From contig NZ_LQBK01000007.1 in NCBI RefSeq assembly GCF_001483755.1, forward strand, positions 1-64,000: a stretch of 64,000 bases of DNA. Direction: 5' to 3'. The translations under genes were made by a program, and so were the position numbers. This document shows positions 10,101 through 19,001 of this stretch, in pieces (the first letter of the stretch is position 1; each line of letters begins with the position of its first letter). Under the pieces are notes generated by a model that was not told the origin of the DNA, searched no databases, and saw nothing but the letters and a program-made list of their open reading frames with translations. The stretch comes from Kocuria rosea subsp. polaris (GTDB taxonomy: Bacteria; Actinomycetota; Actinomycetes; Actinomycetales; Micrococcaceae).

Positions 10101-11459
10101 TCAGGTTTCTCGGATCAGGGTGTTGTTTTTGGTCTCGCGCATGAGGATCCCGGTGACCAGAGTGATGCCGGCGACGCCGATGAGGTAGTAGAGGAACCAG
10201 TCCTGGTGGCCGGCTTGTCCGAGTGCGGCGTTGATGTAGGGAGCGGTTCCGCCGAAGATGGCGGTCGCGAAGGAGAGCGGACCTGCGACACCGGCTGCGC
10301 GGACTTTGGTGGGGAACACCTCGGCCCAGACCGCCCCGTTGACACCGAACAGCAGCGCCAAAGCGGTCAGCGAGGCCAGCATGGCCAGCAGCAGCCGCCC
10401 GAAGCTGCCGTCGACCAGGTTGTAGATCGGAATGGTCAGGACGATGAAGGCTACGCCAAAGGCGATGACCAACGGCTTGCGGCCGATGCGGTCGCCCAGC
10501 CATCCGGCGCCCAGGACGGCGCCGAGGAAGAAGGCTTGGGCGATGAGGCTGGCCGTCAGTGCGCTGGAAGGATCCTGTCCGTGCTGAATCTGGGCGTAGG
10601 TCGGCATGTAGATCAGCCAGGTGTAGAACATGACCGAGCCTCCCGCGGAGAGCCCGAAGACGATGAGCATCGCACGCCAGTGATGCAGCAAGCCCCGCTT
10701 GGGTCCCGCCGGTGCGGCGTTGTGCTCGTCGGATCGCTGGGTCGGGGTCTGCTGGGAGGCTTCTTCGAAGGCATCGGTCTCGGTCAGCCGGCGCCGCAGG
10801 TAGAGGGCGTACAGGCCCAGGGTGCCGCCGATACCGAAAGCGATGCGCCACCCCCACTCGCCCACCTGCGCCTGGGACAGGGTGGAGGTGAGGATGAGCC
10901 CGGTGATGGTGGCCAGCATGGTGCCGAGCACGACGCTGACCCAGGACGTGCTGCCGAACAGTGCACGCCGACCGTGCGGGGCCCGCTCCACCAGGTAGGT
11001 CACGGAGGTGCCCATCTCACCGCCGTGGGCCAGGCCCTGCAGCAGCCGGGCGACGAGCAGGATCACCGAGGCGAGAAGTCCCACCGAGGCGTAGGTGGGG
11101 GCGATGGCGATGACCAGGCTGCCGAGGGCGGTGAGCATCATGGCCACGGTCAGGGCTTTGCGGCGCCCGGCACGGTCGGCGTAGGCGCCGAAGAGGATGC
11201 CGCCCAGCGGTCGGGTGACGAATCCGACGGCGAACACCGCCAGGGTTGCCAGCAGGGCCGAGGCGGGGTTGTCCGGCTGGAAGAACTGGACGGCGAAGTA
11301 CGGGGCGAAGATGGAGTAGATCGTCCAGTCGTACCACTCCAGGGTGTTGCCGAAGTTGACGGCGATGAGGTCTTTGATCCGTCGGCTCTTGGTCACAGCG
11401 GTCGCACTCGAGGCCGAGGAGGACGTGGCGGGCGCCTGGGCCTGGTTCGTCTGGCTCAT
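10101..11459 (-). CDS. MFS transporter, metabolite:H+ symporter (MHS) family
   Basis: A 452-residue, 12-helix permease. After a 28-residue polar N-terminus the MHS signature follows: NFGNTLEWYDWTIYSIFAPYF, a first-loop GAYADRAGRRKAL and the repeat GWLGDRIGRKPLV in the second half. MHS members such as KgtP, ProP and ShiA import organic acids, osmolytes or aromatic acids with protons; the substrate cannot be told from sequence. Its ATG overlaps the stop of the upstream flavin-reductase-like gene by 4 bases (ATGA), so they form one operon. The GntR/FCD gene transcribed away from them is the likely regulator. The operon probably handles one organic acid. Confidence 0.9.
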   Translation of the reverse strand: MSQTNQAQAPATSSSASSATAVTKSRRIKDLIAVNFGNTLEWYDWTIYSIFAPYFAVQFFQPDNPASALLATLAVFAVGFVTRPLGGILFGAYADRAGRRKALTVAMMLTALGSLVIAIAPTYASVGLLASVILLVARLLQGLAHGGEMGTSVTYLVERAPHGRRALFGSTSWVSVVLGTMLATITGLILTSTLSQAQVGEWGWRIAFGIGGTLGLYALYLRRRLTETDAFEEASQQTPTQRSDEHNAAPAGPKRGLLHHWRAMLIVFGLSAGGSVMFYTWLIYMPTYAQIQHGQDPSSALTASLIAQAFFLGAVLGAGWLGDRIGRKPLVIAFGVAFIVLTIPIYNLVDGSFGRLLLAMLASLTALALLFGVNGAVWAEVFPTKVRAAGVAGPLSFATAIFGGTAPYINAALGQAGHQDWFLYYLIGVAGITLVTGILMRETKNNTLIRET

Positions 11460-12112
11460 GCTGCTCGTCCCTCCAAGCCCATCTGGGCGTCGTGGTCGGC
11501 GCCGGGCACCCGCATCTCGAAGGTCTCCCGCACGACGGTGTAGTCGAAGTACCCGAGTCGGGCGATCGGCTCGATTTTCTGGATGTCCAGGCGTCCGTCG
11601 ACGGTGATGACCGCATCGTCGATGTGCACGGTCTCCACGGTCGCGAAGATGACGTCGACCGTGCCCACGGCGGAAGCGCCGGGGATGTGGTGGGTGGAGT
11701 GGTACTTGCACTCGAACTTCACCGGGCTCTCCTGCACCATCGGCACCGGGTAGTTCTCCGCGTAGCTGCGGGTGATCCCCAGGTGGTCGAACTCGCTCTC
11801 CTCCGGGCTCAGGGCCATGGCGCTGAGGTTGACGGCTTCGCGCAGCGGGTAGGTCGCCATGTTCCACACGAACCATCCGGTGGTCTCGGCGTTGATCACG
11901 GTGTCCTTCCGGCGCCCGTCGGGGTATTGGTTGGCCGAGAACATCACCATCGGGGGGTCGAAGGTGAGGTTCTGCCACTGGCTGTACGGGGCGATGTTCT
12001 CCACCCCGTCCGTGCTCACGCTGGAGAGCCATCCGATGGGTCGGGGCACGGTGCAGCTCTTGAAAGGCGAGTAGGGCAAGGGACTTGTCTCAGTGGCCGG
12101 ACGGTACTTCAC
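11456..12112 (-). CDS. Flavin reductase-like domain protein
   Basis: A 218-residue protein of the FMN-binding split-barrel / flavin reductase-like family. The visible core is PRPIGWLSSVSTDGVENIAPYS, then NLTFDPPMVMFSANQY and ETTGWFVWNMATYPLREAVN, typical of DIM6/NTAB-like members. These bind FMN and either reduce flavin with NAD(P)H for a partner monooxygenase or act alone; no monooxygenase lies nearby. The GTG start at 12112 is supported by GGAGG five bases upstream and by homology starting there. It is the first gene of a two-gene operon with the MHS transporter. An enzyme on the imported compound is the natural reading, but the reaction is unknown. Confidence 0.85.
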   Translation of the reverse strand: MKYRPATETSPLPYSPFKSCTVPRPIGWLSSVSTDGVENIAPYSQWQNLTFDPPMVMFSANQYPDGRRKDTVINAETTGWFVWNMATYPLREAVNLSAMALSPEESEFDHLGITRSYAENYPVPMVQESPVKFECKYHSTHHIPGASAVGTVDVIFATVETVHIDDAVITVDGRLDIQKIEPIARLGYFDYTVVRETFEMRVPGADHDAQMGLEGRAA

Positions 12113-12150
12113 GGGATCCTCCAGGTGATGGGTCTCACAGCAACACCTCG

Positions 12151-12180
12151 ATCGTAAGGCGTATATAGGGCGTATATCAA
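12151..12180 (-). promoter_or_regulatory. Promoter with paired direct repeat for the flavin-reductase/MHS operon
   Basis: On the minus strand TTGATA (12175-12180) and TACGAT (12151-12156) are 18 bases apart, a plausible -35/-10 pair 39 bases before the GTG. Inside it the plus strand carries two copies of GGCGTATAT (12158-12166 and 12169-12177) exactly 11 bp apart, one helical turn. This is a good site for a dimeric regulator such as the adjacent GntR/FCD protein. The AT-rich patch stands out in this GC-rich window. Confidence 0.55.
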
Positions 12181-12208
12181 GAGTATGTGGCTGTCTATTG
12201 TGTACTCT
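12180..12208. promoter_or_regulatory. Inverted repeat before the GntR-family gene
   Basis: AGAGTA (12180-12185) and TACTCT (12203-12208) face each other across 17 bases, 20 bases before the GntR-family start. It may be a second operator or an autoregulation site. It is seen once only. Confidence 0.3.
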
Positions 12209-12227
12209 GGCGTCGAAAGGACGTGAA

Positions 12228-12887
12228 ATGACGAAGGCTGATGAGGCGTACGTTCTGCTGGCCGAGATGATCGAAACGGGCCGGTTGGAGCCGGGTGCGT
12301 TCCACACGGAGGCCGGGCTGGTGGAGGAACTCGGCCTGGGTCGGACCCCGTTGCGGGAAGCGGTGCAGCGTCTTGACCGTGACCATCTGGTGCGCATCCG
12401 ACCCGGTCGGGGAATCGAGATTCCGTCCAACTCGGTCGAGGAGCAGCTGCGCCGCTTGGAGGTGCGCCGGGTCACGGAGGCTCTGGCGGTGGCGTTGGCC
12501 TGTGAACGGGCGACCGTGGCGGAACTGGCCGGCATCCAGGCGTTGGCCGAGGAGCTGGAAGGCATCCAGGAGCTGGAGACCTATGTGGGGGTCGTGCGCG
12601 GTACGCATCGGATGTTGTGCGCGGCGGCGCACAACGAGTATCTGGCCGATGCGATGACCCCGTTGCAGGGCCTGTCCCGCCGGTTCTGGATGGCCCACAT
12701 CCTCGACGGGGCCCGGGAGGTCACCGCGGGCAAGGAACTGCACCTGCAGCTGTTGCGGGCGATCCTGGCCCGCGATGTGGAAGCGGCGCGGGAGGCGTCG
12801 ATCCAGCTCAACGACTACTTGGTCCAGTTCGCCCTGGGTGTCGCCACCCGCAACGCACGGCTGGGCAGCGCGGGATTCGCACGATAG
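12228..12887 (+). CDS. GntR-family transcriptional regulator (FCD/FadR subfamily)
   Basis: A 219-residue regulator. The N-terminal winged helix (about residues 5-70) shows the family core TEAGLVEELGLGRTPLREAVQRLDRDHLV followed by RPGRGIEI. The all-helical FCD ligand domain follows (about residues 80-205), with RRVTEALAVALACERAT, an internal RGTHRMLCAAAHN and a late HLQLLRAILARD helix; the FCD metal-binding His residues appear to be in these helices. ATG at 12228 is chosen because AAAGGA lies seven bases upstream; an upstream frame extension to 12198 lacks this. It is transcribed away from the flavin-reductase/MHS operon and is most likely its local repressor, responding to the transported acid. 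Confidence 0.88.
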   Translation: MTKADEAYVLLAEMIETGRLEPGAFHTEAGLVEELGLGRTPLREAVQRLDRDHLVRIRPGRGIEIPSNSVEEQLRRLEVRRVTEALAVALACERATVAELAGIQALAEELEGIQELETYVGVVRGTHRMLCAAAHNEYLADAMTPLQGLSRRFWMAHILDGAREVTAGKELHLQLLRAILARDVEAAREASIQLNDYLVQFALGVATRNARLGSAGFAR

Positions 12888-12938
12888 CGACAATGCCGGT
12901 GGAGATCCCCCACGGACCGGGCATGTCCACGGGCCCGT

Positions 12939-12974
12939 CCCGGCCTGATGCGCAGTGGGGCGCATCAGGCCGGG
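12939..12974. terminator. Bidirectional hairpin terminator between the GntR-family gene and the small ORF
   Basis: A perfect 14-bp stem (CCCGGCCTGATGCG and CGCATCAGGCCGGG) with an 8-base loop. It lies 51 bases after the GntR-family stop and 17 bases after the stop of the minus-strand small gene, so it can serve both convergent transcripts. Confidence 0.75.
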
Positions 12975-12991
12975 CGGAAGCGGTGCTGGCC

Positions 12992-13114
12992 TCAGTCGGT
13001 TTCCGGGCCGCTGCAGTAGGGGCAGGCACTGTCCTCCCTGCAGGCCGGCGGCACGCCCACCAGTGATTCCGGGTGGAGCAGGGGAGTGGTCTCGGGTTCT
13101 GCCAAGGCGGTCAT
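12992..13114 (-). CDS. Small cysteine-containing protein, 40 residues, end of the hut/gdh operon
   Basis: A 40-residue frame too short for routine gene calling. It starts at ATG with a strong ribosome-binding site (GGAAGGA, six bases before the start) and ends just before the shared terminator hairpin. The C-terminal half has three cysteines (25, 31, 34) including ACPYC, a CxxC pair that could bind a metal or be redox active. There is no signal peptide and no membrane segment. It is co-oriented with, and 78 bases downstream of, the glutamate dehydrogenase gene, making it the last gene of the hutU-hutI-yjiH-gdh operon. I recognise no family. The strong start signal and the snug fit to the terminator argue that it is real. 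Confidence 0.6.
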   Translation of the reverse strand: MTALAEPETTPLLHPESLVGVPPACREDSACPYCSGPETD

Positions 13115-13192
13115 GGTTGTTCCTTCCGAAAATGCCCAGGGGTGTGGTGGACCCGCGACCGGGTTTCAGGTCGCAGAGGCTGCTGCTGCGGA

Positions 13193-14470
13193 TCAGGGGT
13201 AGAGGCCGCGGGTGAGGTGGGCGTCGGCCACCCGTTGGACGGCGGTGACCGTTGCCGCTTCCCTGAGGGTGAGGTCGTGCTCCTGGCTGGAGCGCAGCAG
13301 GCCGTGCCAGGCGGTGAGCATGCGGGTCTCCAGGCGGTCGTCGACTTCTTGCTGGGACCACCAGTAGGCCTGGTTGCCCTGGACCCATTCGAAGTAGGAG
13401 ACGATCACCCCGCCGGCGTTGGCGAGGATGTCGGGCACGACCAGCACGTCGGCCTCGGCGAGGATGCGGTCGGCTTCGGCGGTGGTGGGGCCGTTGGCGC
13501 CTTCGACGACGATCCGGGCCCGGACGTTCGGGGCGTTCTCGGCGGTGAGCACGCCTTCCACCGCGGCCGGCACCAGCAGGTCCACGTCCAGTTCCAGCAG
13601 GTCCTGGGGGGCCAGCGGGTCGGTGCCGGGGCAACCGACCACGCTGCCGGTCTGCCGGGTGTGGGCGGCCAGAACGTCGTGGTCGAGTCCGCTCGAGCGG
13701 TACACCGCTCCGTACTGATCGGAGACCGCCTGGACCCTCACTCCGGCTTCGGCGAGGAACTCGACCGCGCCCGCGCCGACCTTGCCGAAGCCCTGCACCG
13801 CGGCGGTGGCTCGGGCGGGGGTGATCCCGCGGTGCTCCAGGGCGGCCAGGGCGATGTGGACGACCCCTGCCGAGGTGGCTGAGGAGCGGCCCAGGGATCC
13901 ACCGAGGGAGACGGGTTTGCCGGTGACGATGGCCGGGGCGGTGTAGCCGACGTTGACCGAGTAGGTGTCGGTGATCCAAGCCATGGTCTGCTCATCGGTG
14001 CCGATGTCGGGGGCGGGGATGTCCTTTTCGGGGCCGATGATCGGCAGGATCTCGGAGGTGTAGCGGCGCGTGACGCGCTCGAGCTCCCCGGCGGAGTAGT
14101 GGCGGGGGTCGATGGTGATCCCGCCCTTGGCCCCGCCGTAGGGAACATCGAGCAGGGCGCACTTCCAGGTCATCCACATCGCCAGGGCGCGAACCTCGTC
14201 CAGGTCCACGGCCGGGGAGTAGCGCAGTCCGCCCTTGGCCGGGCCGCGGGAGAAATTGTGCTGGACCCGGTAACCGCGCAGCACCTCGATCTGCCCGGTG
14301 TCGCGGCGCAGCGGGATGGACACGGTCAGCTCCCGGCGCGCGGTGGCCAGCAGCTGGTGCAGACCGGTGTCGTAGCCGAGGGTGGCGATGGCGGTGGCCA
14401 GCTGGGCCTGGGCGGTTTCCAAGGCGGAGGGTCCGACCGTGGTGAAGGGTGCGGTGTCGGTGACAGTCAT
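13193..14470 (-). CDS. gdhA: Glutamate dehydrogenase (Glu/Leu/Phe/Val dehydrogenase family)
   Basis: A 425-residue dehydrogenase of normal length for hexameric GDH. It catalyses the reversible oxidative deamination of glutamate to 2-oxoglutarate and ammonia. The substrate-binding lysine motif PAKGGLRY is near residue 80 and PYGGAKGGI with the catalytic Lys near residue 110. PAPDIGTDEQTMAWI follows. The NAD(P)-binding domain has VQGFGKVG, and the late ANAGGVIVSYFEWVQ is typical. ATG at 14470 fits family starts, with AGGAAGA 12 bases upstream. In this operon the enzyme would take the glutamate made by HutG from histidine into the TCA cycle, so a catabolic NAD-dependent role is likely; cofactor preference cannot be read directly. 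Confidence 0.93.
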   Translation of the reverse strand: MTVTDTAPFTTVGPSALETAQAQLATAIATLGYDTGLHQLLATARRELTVSIPLRRDTGQIEVLRGYRVQHNFSRGPAKGGLRYSPAVDLDEVRALAMWMTWKCALLDVPYGGAKGGITIDPRHYSAGELERVTRRYTSEILPIIGPEKDIPAPDIGTDEQTMAWITDTYSVNVGYTAPAIVTGKPVSLGGSLGRSSATSAGVVHIALAALEHRGITPARATAAVQGFGKVGAGAVEFLAEAGVRVQAVSDQYGAVYRSSGLDHDVLAAHTRQTGSVVGCPGTDPLAPQDLLELDVDLLVPAAVEGVLTAENAPNVRARIVVEGANGPTTAEADRILAEADVLVVPDILANAGGVIVSYFEWVQGNQAYWWSQQEVDDRLETRMLTAWHGLLRSSQEHDLTLREAATVTAVQRVADAHLTRGLYP

Positions 14471-14529
14471 GGCAGTGCTGGGTCTTCCTGTGGTGGGCGT
14501 GGCCTCGGGCTGTGTGCTGGGTGGGCGGG

Positions 14530-15849
14530 TCAGAGCAGCAGGCGCACGAGCGGGGTGGCGATGAGGATGGTCAGGGCCACGCGCTCGAACCAGATGATCA
14601 CCAGGTGCCCCAGCGGGACCGGGATGTCGGTGGCCAGAATGGAGGGGACCAGGGCGGAGAAGAAGATAATCGCCGACACGCACACGATGGCGATGACCAT
14701 GCGCAGCACCAGTGATTCCTCCCCGGCCACGATGGTGGCCGGCAGGAACATCTCGGCAATCCCGGTGGCGGAGGCCTTCCCGGCCAGCAGCGGCTCGGGC
14801 AGACCCACCACCCAGGCGAAGGGGGCGAAGAGGTAGCCGACCCAGTCGAAGACGGGGGTGTAGCGGGCCAGCACCAGCCCCAGCAGCCCGATGGAGAGAA
14901 TCGAGGGGAGGATGGCCATGGCCATCTTGAACCCGTCACGGACGTTCTCGGCGATGTTGCGCCCCAGCGAGGGGGCCGCGTGCAGGGTGGTGCGGGCCTC
15001 AGACCAGGCGTAGCGGAAGCGGTTGCCGGTGACCTTCTCCTCGGGCTGGTGCTCCACGCCGGGGAAGGGGGTGTCCGGGATACGGCTCAGGGGTGGGATG
15101 CGCACGGTGATGGCGGTGACGATGAAGGTCACGACCAGCGCCAGCCAGAAGTACATCAGCCAGTGCTCCATCAGGCCCAGGGTCTTGGCGACGATGACCA
15201 TGAAGCTGGCCGAGACCGTGGAGAAACCGGTGGCGATGATCGCCGCCTCCCGGCTGGTGTAGCGGCCCTCACGGTAGACCCGGTTGGTCAGCAGCAGGGC
15301 CAGGGAGTAGCTGCCCACGAAGGAGGCCACCGCGTCGATCGCTGAGCGTCCCGGGGTGCGCCACAGCGGGCGCATGACGGGCTGGAGGAAGACCCCGACG
15401 AACTCCATCAGCCCGTAGCCGATGAGCAGGGCCAGGAAGATCGCTCCGATGGGCACGATCAGTCCCACCGGGATGACCAAGGCGTTGAAGAGGAAGGGCC
15501 CCATGTCCTCGGCCATCAACCAGGCCGGGCCGGTCCCGGTCACCAGGGCCACACCCACGGCGAGCCCGACCACGTTGAGCAGCGCGAACACGGTGCGCAG
15601 CCGGGAAGCCCGCCAGGCGCCGGTGACGAAGGGCAGCACGGCACCGGCCAGGATCAGCGCCAGGGCGTAGTAGGGCACGTAGTCCGCGGCGTTGTCCCGC
15701 AGCCAGGAGACCACATGGTCCAGGGGGATGGTGCTCTTCTCGCCCACGGTGATGGGCACGAAGAACATGAAGACGCCGATGGCGCTGTAGAGCACGAAGC
15801 GCAGCAGATCCGCGGCCGTGGTCCGATGGGCCTGAGCAGTGGTGGCCAT
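14530..15849 (-). CDS. YjiH-family membrane protein (nucleoside-recognition/Gate domains)
   Basis: A 439-residue polytopic membrane protein with about ten hydrophobic segments, of the YjiH family. The first Gate domain follows an N-terminal IGVFMFFVPITVG helix, with DNAADYVPYYALALI after it. The second half carries NIAENVRDGFKMAMAILPSILSIGLLGL and GKASATGIAEMFLP, a Gate/nucleoside-recognition signature. The family is present in many histidine-utilisation clusters, where a role in histidine or urocanate uptake has been suggested but, to my knowledge, not shown. It sits between hutI (63 bases) and gdh (59 bases) on the same strand, so it is part of the hut operon. ATG start; only a weak GGA precedes it. 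Confidence 0.85.
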   Translation of the reverse strand: MATTAQAHRTTAADLLRFVLYSAIGVFMFFVPITVGEKSTIPLDHVVSWLRDNAADYVPYYALALILAGAVLPFVTGAWRASRLRTVFALLNVVGLAVGVALVTGTGPAWLMAEDMGPFLFNALVIPVGLIVPIGAIFLALLIGYGLMEFVGVFLQPVMRPLWRTPGRSAIDAVASFVGSYSLALLLTNRVYREGRYTSREAAIIATGFSTVSASFMVIVAKTLGLMEHWLMYFWLALVVTFIVTAITVRIPPLSRIPDTPFPGVEHQPEEKVTGNRFRYAWSEARTTLHAAPSLGRNIAENVRDGFKMAMAILPSILSIGLLGLVLARYTPVFDWVGYLFAPFAWVVGLPEPLLAGKASATGIAEMFLPATIVAGEESLVLRMVIAIVCVSAIIFFSALVPSILATDIPVPLGHLVIIWFERVALTILIATPLVRLLL

Positions 15850-15912
15850 GTCAGTATCCGTTTCAAAGGAAGAAGGAGGAAGGCGGTCAGCGTCGTGATG
15901 GACGGCTCGGGA

Positions 15913-17163
15913 TCAGAGCAGGCGGTGGCCGGCCCGCCACACCGCGTGGGTGAGGGGCATGCCGGGGCGGTAGGCCAGGTAGATCGCCGCGGGGGCGTCG
16001 AGGACGTGCAGGTCGGCGCGGTGCCCGGGGGTGATGCGCCCCACCGGCAGCTCGTCACCGGTGGCTTTGGGCCGGGTGCCGGCGGCAAGGGATTCCTGGT
16101 CCCGGCGCAGAGCCCTGGCCCCGCCGAGGGTGGCGGCGGTGACCGCCTCCTCGATGGACAGCCCCATCTGCAGCACAGCCGTGGCCACGCAGAAGTTCAT
16201 CGAGGTCGTGTAGGAGGTCCCCGGGTTGCAATTGGAGGCAATCGCCACCCTCGCCCCGGCATCGAGCAGTTGACGGGCCGGGGCCAACGGGGCGCGGGTG
16301 GAGAGGTCGCAGGCCGGCAAGACAGTTGCCACCGTCTCGTGCCCGGCCCGGGTACCGCCCGCCGATCCGGCACCAGAGGAGGCCAGGGCGTCGATGTCGC
16401 GGTCGGTGAGGTGGTTGCAGTGATCCACCGAGGCCGCCCCCAGCTCCACCGCCAAGGCCACGCCCTCGCCCGGGCCCAGCTGGTTGCCGTGCACCCGCAG
16501 CCCCAGCCCCGCCTGAGCACAGGCGGTGAGCACCCGCCGGGACTGCTCGGCGGTGAACGCGCCCTCCTCGCAGAACACGTCCGCCCACCGGGCGTGCGGG
16601 GCGACCGCGGCCAGCATCGGCCCGCAGACTTCCTCCACATAATCTTCGGCGTCGAGGCCGGCCGGGACGAGATGGGCCCCGAGAAAAGTTACGTCCTCCA
16701 CGTGGGCTGCCGCGATCCGCGCGCTGCGCTGTTCGTCGGCAACCGTGAGCCCGTATCCGGTCTTGGTCTCCAGGTAGGTGGTGCCCCCGGCGGTGGCCTC
16801 CCGCACCCGGGAGGCCACCAGGGCATCGAGGCGGGTGTCCTCAGCGGCCCGGGTGGCGGCGGTGGTCACCCCGATGCCCCCGGCCGCGTAGGGTTCGCCG
16901 GCCATCCGCGCGGCGAACTCCCCCGAGCGGTCCCCGTCGAAGACCAGGTGCATGTGGGAGTCCACCCACCCGGGCAGCACCGCCCGCCCGCCGAGGTCGA
17001 CAGCGGTGTCGGCCGCCGGTGCCCCGCCTGCGGCACCGACCCACACGATGCGCTCACCGTCGATGACCACCGCCGCGTCCCGAAGGGTGCCCAGCTCCTC
17101 GTCGACCGTCACCAGCTCGGCGATGCCGGTGATCAGCTGCGCGCCACCGGCGTCCGAGATCAC
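15913..17163 (-). CDS. hutI: Imidazolonepropionase
   Basis: A 416-residue amidohydrolase, third enzyme of histidine breakdown, hydrolysing imidazolone-5-propionate to N-formimino-L-glutamate. Metal ligands are visible: the HxH of [15 protein letters not shown] near residue 70, [11 protein letters not shown] in the middle and [25 protein letters not shown] is the characteristic substrate-binding stretch, and the C-terminal [13 protein letters not shown] is typical of amidohydrolases. The start is GTG, overlapping the hutU stop by 4 bases (GTGA), so translation is coupled. The alignment to family length leaves no doubt about function. Confidence 0.96.
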   Translation of the reverse strand: MISDAGGAQLITGIAELVTVDEELGTLRDAAVVIDGERIVWVGAAGGAPAADTAVDLGGRAVLPGWVDSHMHLVFDGDRSGEFAARMAGEPYAAGGIGVTTAATRAAEDTRLDALVASRVREATAGGTTYLETKTGYGLTVADEQRSARIAAAHVEDVTFLGAHLVPAGLDAEDYVEEVCGPMLAAVAPHARWADVFCEEGAFTAEQSRRVLTACAQAGLGLRVHGNQLGPGEGVALAVELGAASVDHCNHLTDRDIDALASSGAGSAGGTRAGHETVATVLPACDLSTRAPLAPARQLLDAGARVAIASNCNPGTSYTTSMNFCVATAVLQMGLSIEEAVTAATLGGARALRRDQESLAAGTRPKATGDELPVGRITPGHRADLHVLDAPAAIYLAYRPGMPLTHAVWRAGHRLL

Positions 17164-18854
17164 CGGTTCTCCTGCATGGGAACGCGCACCCCACGCTCCT
17201 GGGCAACCTCGAGGGCCCGCTCGTAGCCGGCGTCGGCGTGGCGGATCACGCCCATGCCCGGGTCATTGGTGAGCAACCGCTCCAGCTTCTGGGCGGCCAG
17301 CTCGGTGCCATCGGCCACCGAGACCTGCCCGGCGTGGATGGAGCGGCCGATCCCCACGCCGCCGCCGTGGTGGATGGACACCCAGGTGGCACCGGAGGAG
17401 GCGGCGGTCAGCGCATTGAGCAGCGGCCAGTCGGCGATCGCGTCGGAGCCGTCCTTCATCGACTCGGTCTCCCGGTAGGGGGAGGCCACCGACCCGGAAT
17501 CCAGGTGGTCACGGCCGATGACGATCGGGGCGGAGATCTTGCCCTCGGCCACCAGCTCGTTGAACTTCAGGGCCGCCTTGTGGCGTTCCCCGTAGCCGAG
17601 CCAGCAGATCCGGGCGGGCAGGCCCTCGAACTCGACGTGCTCCTGAGCGGCGTCGATCCACTGGTGCAGGTGCTCGTTGTCGGGGAACAGTTCCTTGATC
17701 GCCGCGTCGGTGACCTCGATGTCCTTCGGGTCCCCGGACAGGGCAACCCACCGGAACGGGCCCAGACCCTCGCAGAACAGCGGCCGGATGTAGGCCGGCA
17801 CGAACCCGGGGAACTCGAAGGCGCGGGAGTAGCCGGCCAGCCGGGCCTCGTCGCGGATGGAGTTGCCGTAGTCGAAGACCTCCGCCCCGGCGTCCTGGAA
17901 CTCCACCATCGCCTGGACCTGGGCGGCCATGGACTCCCGGGACTTCTTCGTGAACCCCTCCGCATCGGCGGCAGCCTCGGCCTCCCACTGCTCCACCATG
18001 TACTCGGCCGGCAGGTAGGACAGCGGATCGTGGGCGGACGTCTGGTCCGTGACGATGTCCACCGTCAGCTCCCCGGCCCGGTGGCGAGCCAGCAGCTCCG
18101 GGAAGACCTCCGCGGCGTTGCCCACATAACCCACCGACAGGCCCCGCCGTTCGGCCTTGGCCTCGTTCACCTTGCGCAGGGCCGTGGCGAGGTCGGTCTC
18201 GACCTCGTCGAGGTAGCGCTTGGCCTGCCGGCGACGCAGCCGGGTCTCGTCCACGTCCACGATCAGGCACGCCCCGCCATTGAGGGTCACCGCCAGCGGC
18301 TGGGCCCCGCCCATGCCCCCGCACCCACCGGTCAGCGTCAGCGTCCCGGCCAGGGTGGGCTCGGTAAGCCGGCCGTCCTCGTGCATCTTCCGCGCCACGG
18401 CGTAGAACGTCTCATAGGTGCCCTGCAGGATCCCCTGGGTCGCAATGTAGATCCAGGACCCGGCGGTCATCTGCCCGTACATGGTCAGCCCCTCGGCCTC
18501 CAGGCGGCGGAACTCGGGCCAGTTCGCCCAGTCCCCGACCAGGTTGGAGTTGGCGATCAGCACCCGCGGGGCCCACTCATGGGTGCGGAACACCCCCACA
18601 GGCTTGCCCGACTGCACCAACAGCGTCTCGTCGTCCTCCAAGGACTCCAGGGTGCGGCTGATCGCGTCGAAGGCCTCCCAGTTGCGCGCGGCCTTGCCGG
18701 TACCGCCGTAGACGACCAGGTCTTCGGGTCGCTCGGCGACCTCGGGGTCCAGGTTGTTGTGCAGCATGCGCAACGGCGCCTCGGTCTGCCAGCTCTTCGC
18801 GGTCAGCTCGGTGCCGCGGGCGGCGCGCACGGTGCGGGTGACGGACGGGGACAT
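17160..18854 (-). CDS. hutU: Urocanate hydratase
   Basis: A 564-residue urocanase, second enzyme of histidine degradation, adding water to urocanate with tightly bound NAD. Motifs include [24 protein letters not shown] (NAD binding), the active-site [17 protein letters not shown] and [15 protein letters not shown] placed the start at ATG 18854, preceded by GGAGG with five bases between; a TTG four codons earlier is in frame but overlaps that site. hutI follows with a 4-base overlap. The promoter region upstream holds the palindrome GTGAC-N4-GTCAC (18909-18922) and, at the end of iclR, the GTCTG-N6-CAGAC operator. hutH, the first enzyme of the pathway, is not in the window. Confidence 0.96.
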   Translation of the reverse strand: MSPSVTRTVRAARGTELTAKSWQTEAPLRMLHNNLDPEVAERPEDLVVYGGTGKAARNWEAFDAISRTLESLEDDETLLVQSGKPVGVFRTHEWAPRVLIANSNLVGDWANWPEFRRLEAEGLTMYGQMTAGSWIYIATQGILQGTYETFYAVARKMHEDGRLTEPTLAGTLTLTGGCGGMGGAQPLAVTLNGGACLIVDVDETRLRRRQAKRYLDEVETDLATALRKVNEAKAERRGLSVGYVGNAAEVFPELLARHRAGELTVDIVTDQTSAHDPLSYLPAEYMVEQWEAEAAADAEGFTKKSRESMAAQVQAMVEFQDAGAEVFDYGNSIRDEARLAGYSRAFEFPGFVPAYIRPLFCEGLGPFRWVALSGDPKDIEVTDAAIKELFPDNEHLHQWIDAAQEHVEFEGLPARICWLGYGERHKAALKFNELVAEGKISAPIVIGRDHLDSGSVASPYRETESMKDGSDAIADWPLLNALTAASSGATWVSIHHGGGVGIGRSIHAGQVSVADGTELAAQKLERLLTNDPGMGVIRHADAGYERALEVAQERGVRVPMQENR

Positions 18855-18981
18855 GGTGACCTCCAAGGTGCAGAACGGTGCTCGAGAATCCGAGAATGAG
18901 GAGTGGTCGTGACCGCAGTCACAAGCTCTGCCTTCATCAAACCGTTCAGCACCAGGGCCCCACTACGGCTTTCCGCAGGTT

Positions 18982-19001
18982 GTGTCTGGTATGTCAGACA
19001 C
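18982..19001. promoter_or_regulatory. IclR-type operator upstream of hutU
   Basis: Perfect palindrome GTGTCTG-N6-CAGACAC overlapping the iclR stop codon, about 130 bases upstream of the hutU start. Its core GTCTG-N6-CAGAC occurs again between iclR and hutG. Two identical cores in the two control regions of one pathway point to the neighbouring IclR protein as the binder. Confidence 0.65.

Noticed and set aside
13115-13192. tRNA-like hairpin (GCGACC...GGTCGC) between gdh and the small gene
   Set aside because: Only a 6-bp stem; no cloverleaf, no T-loop and no CCA context.
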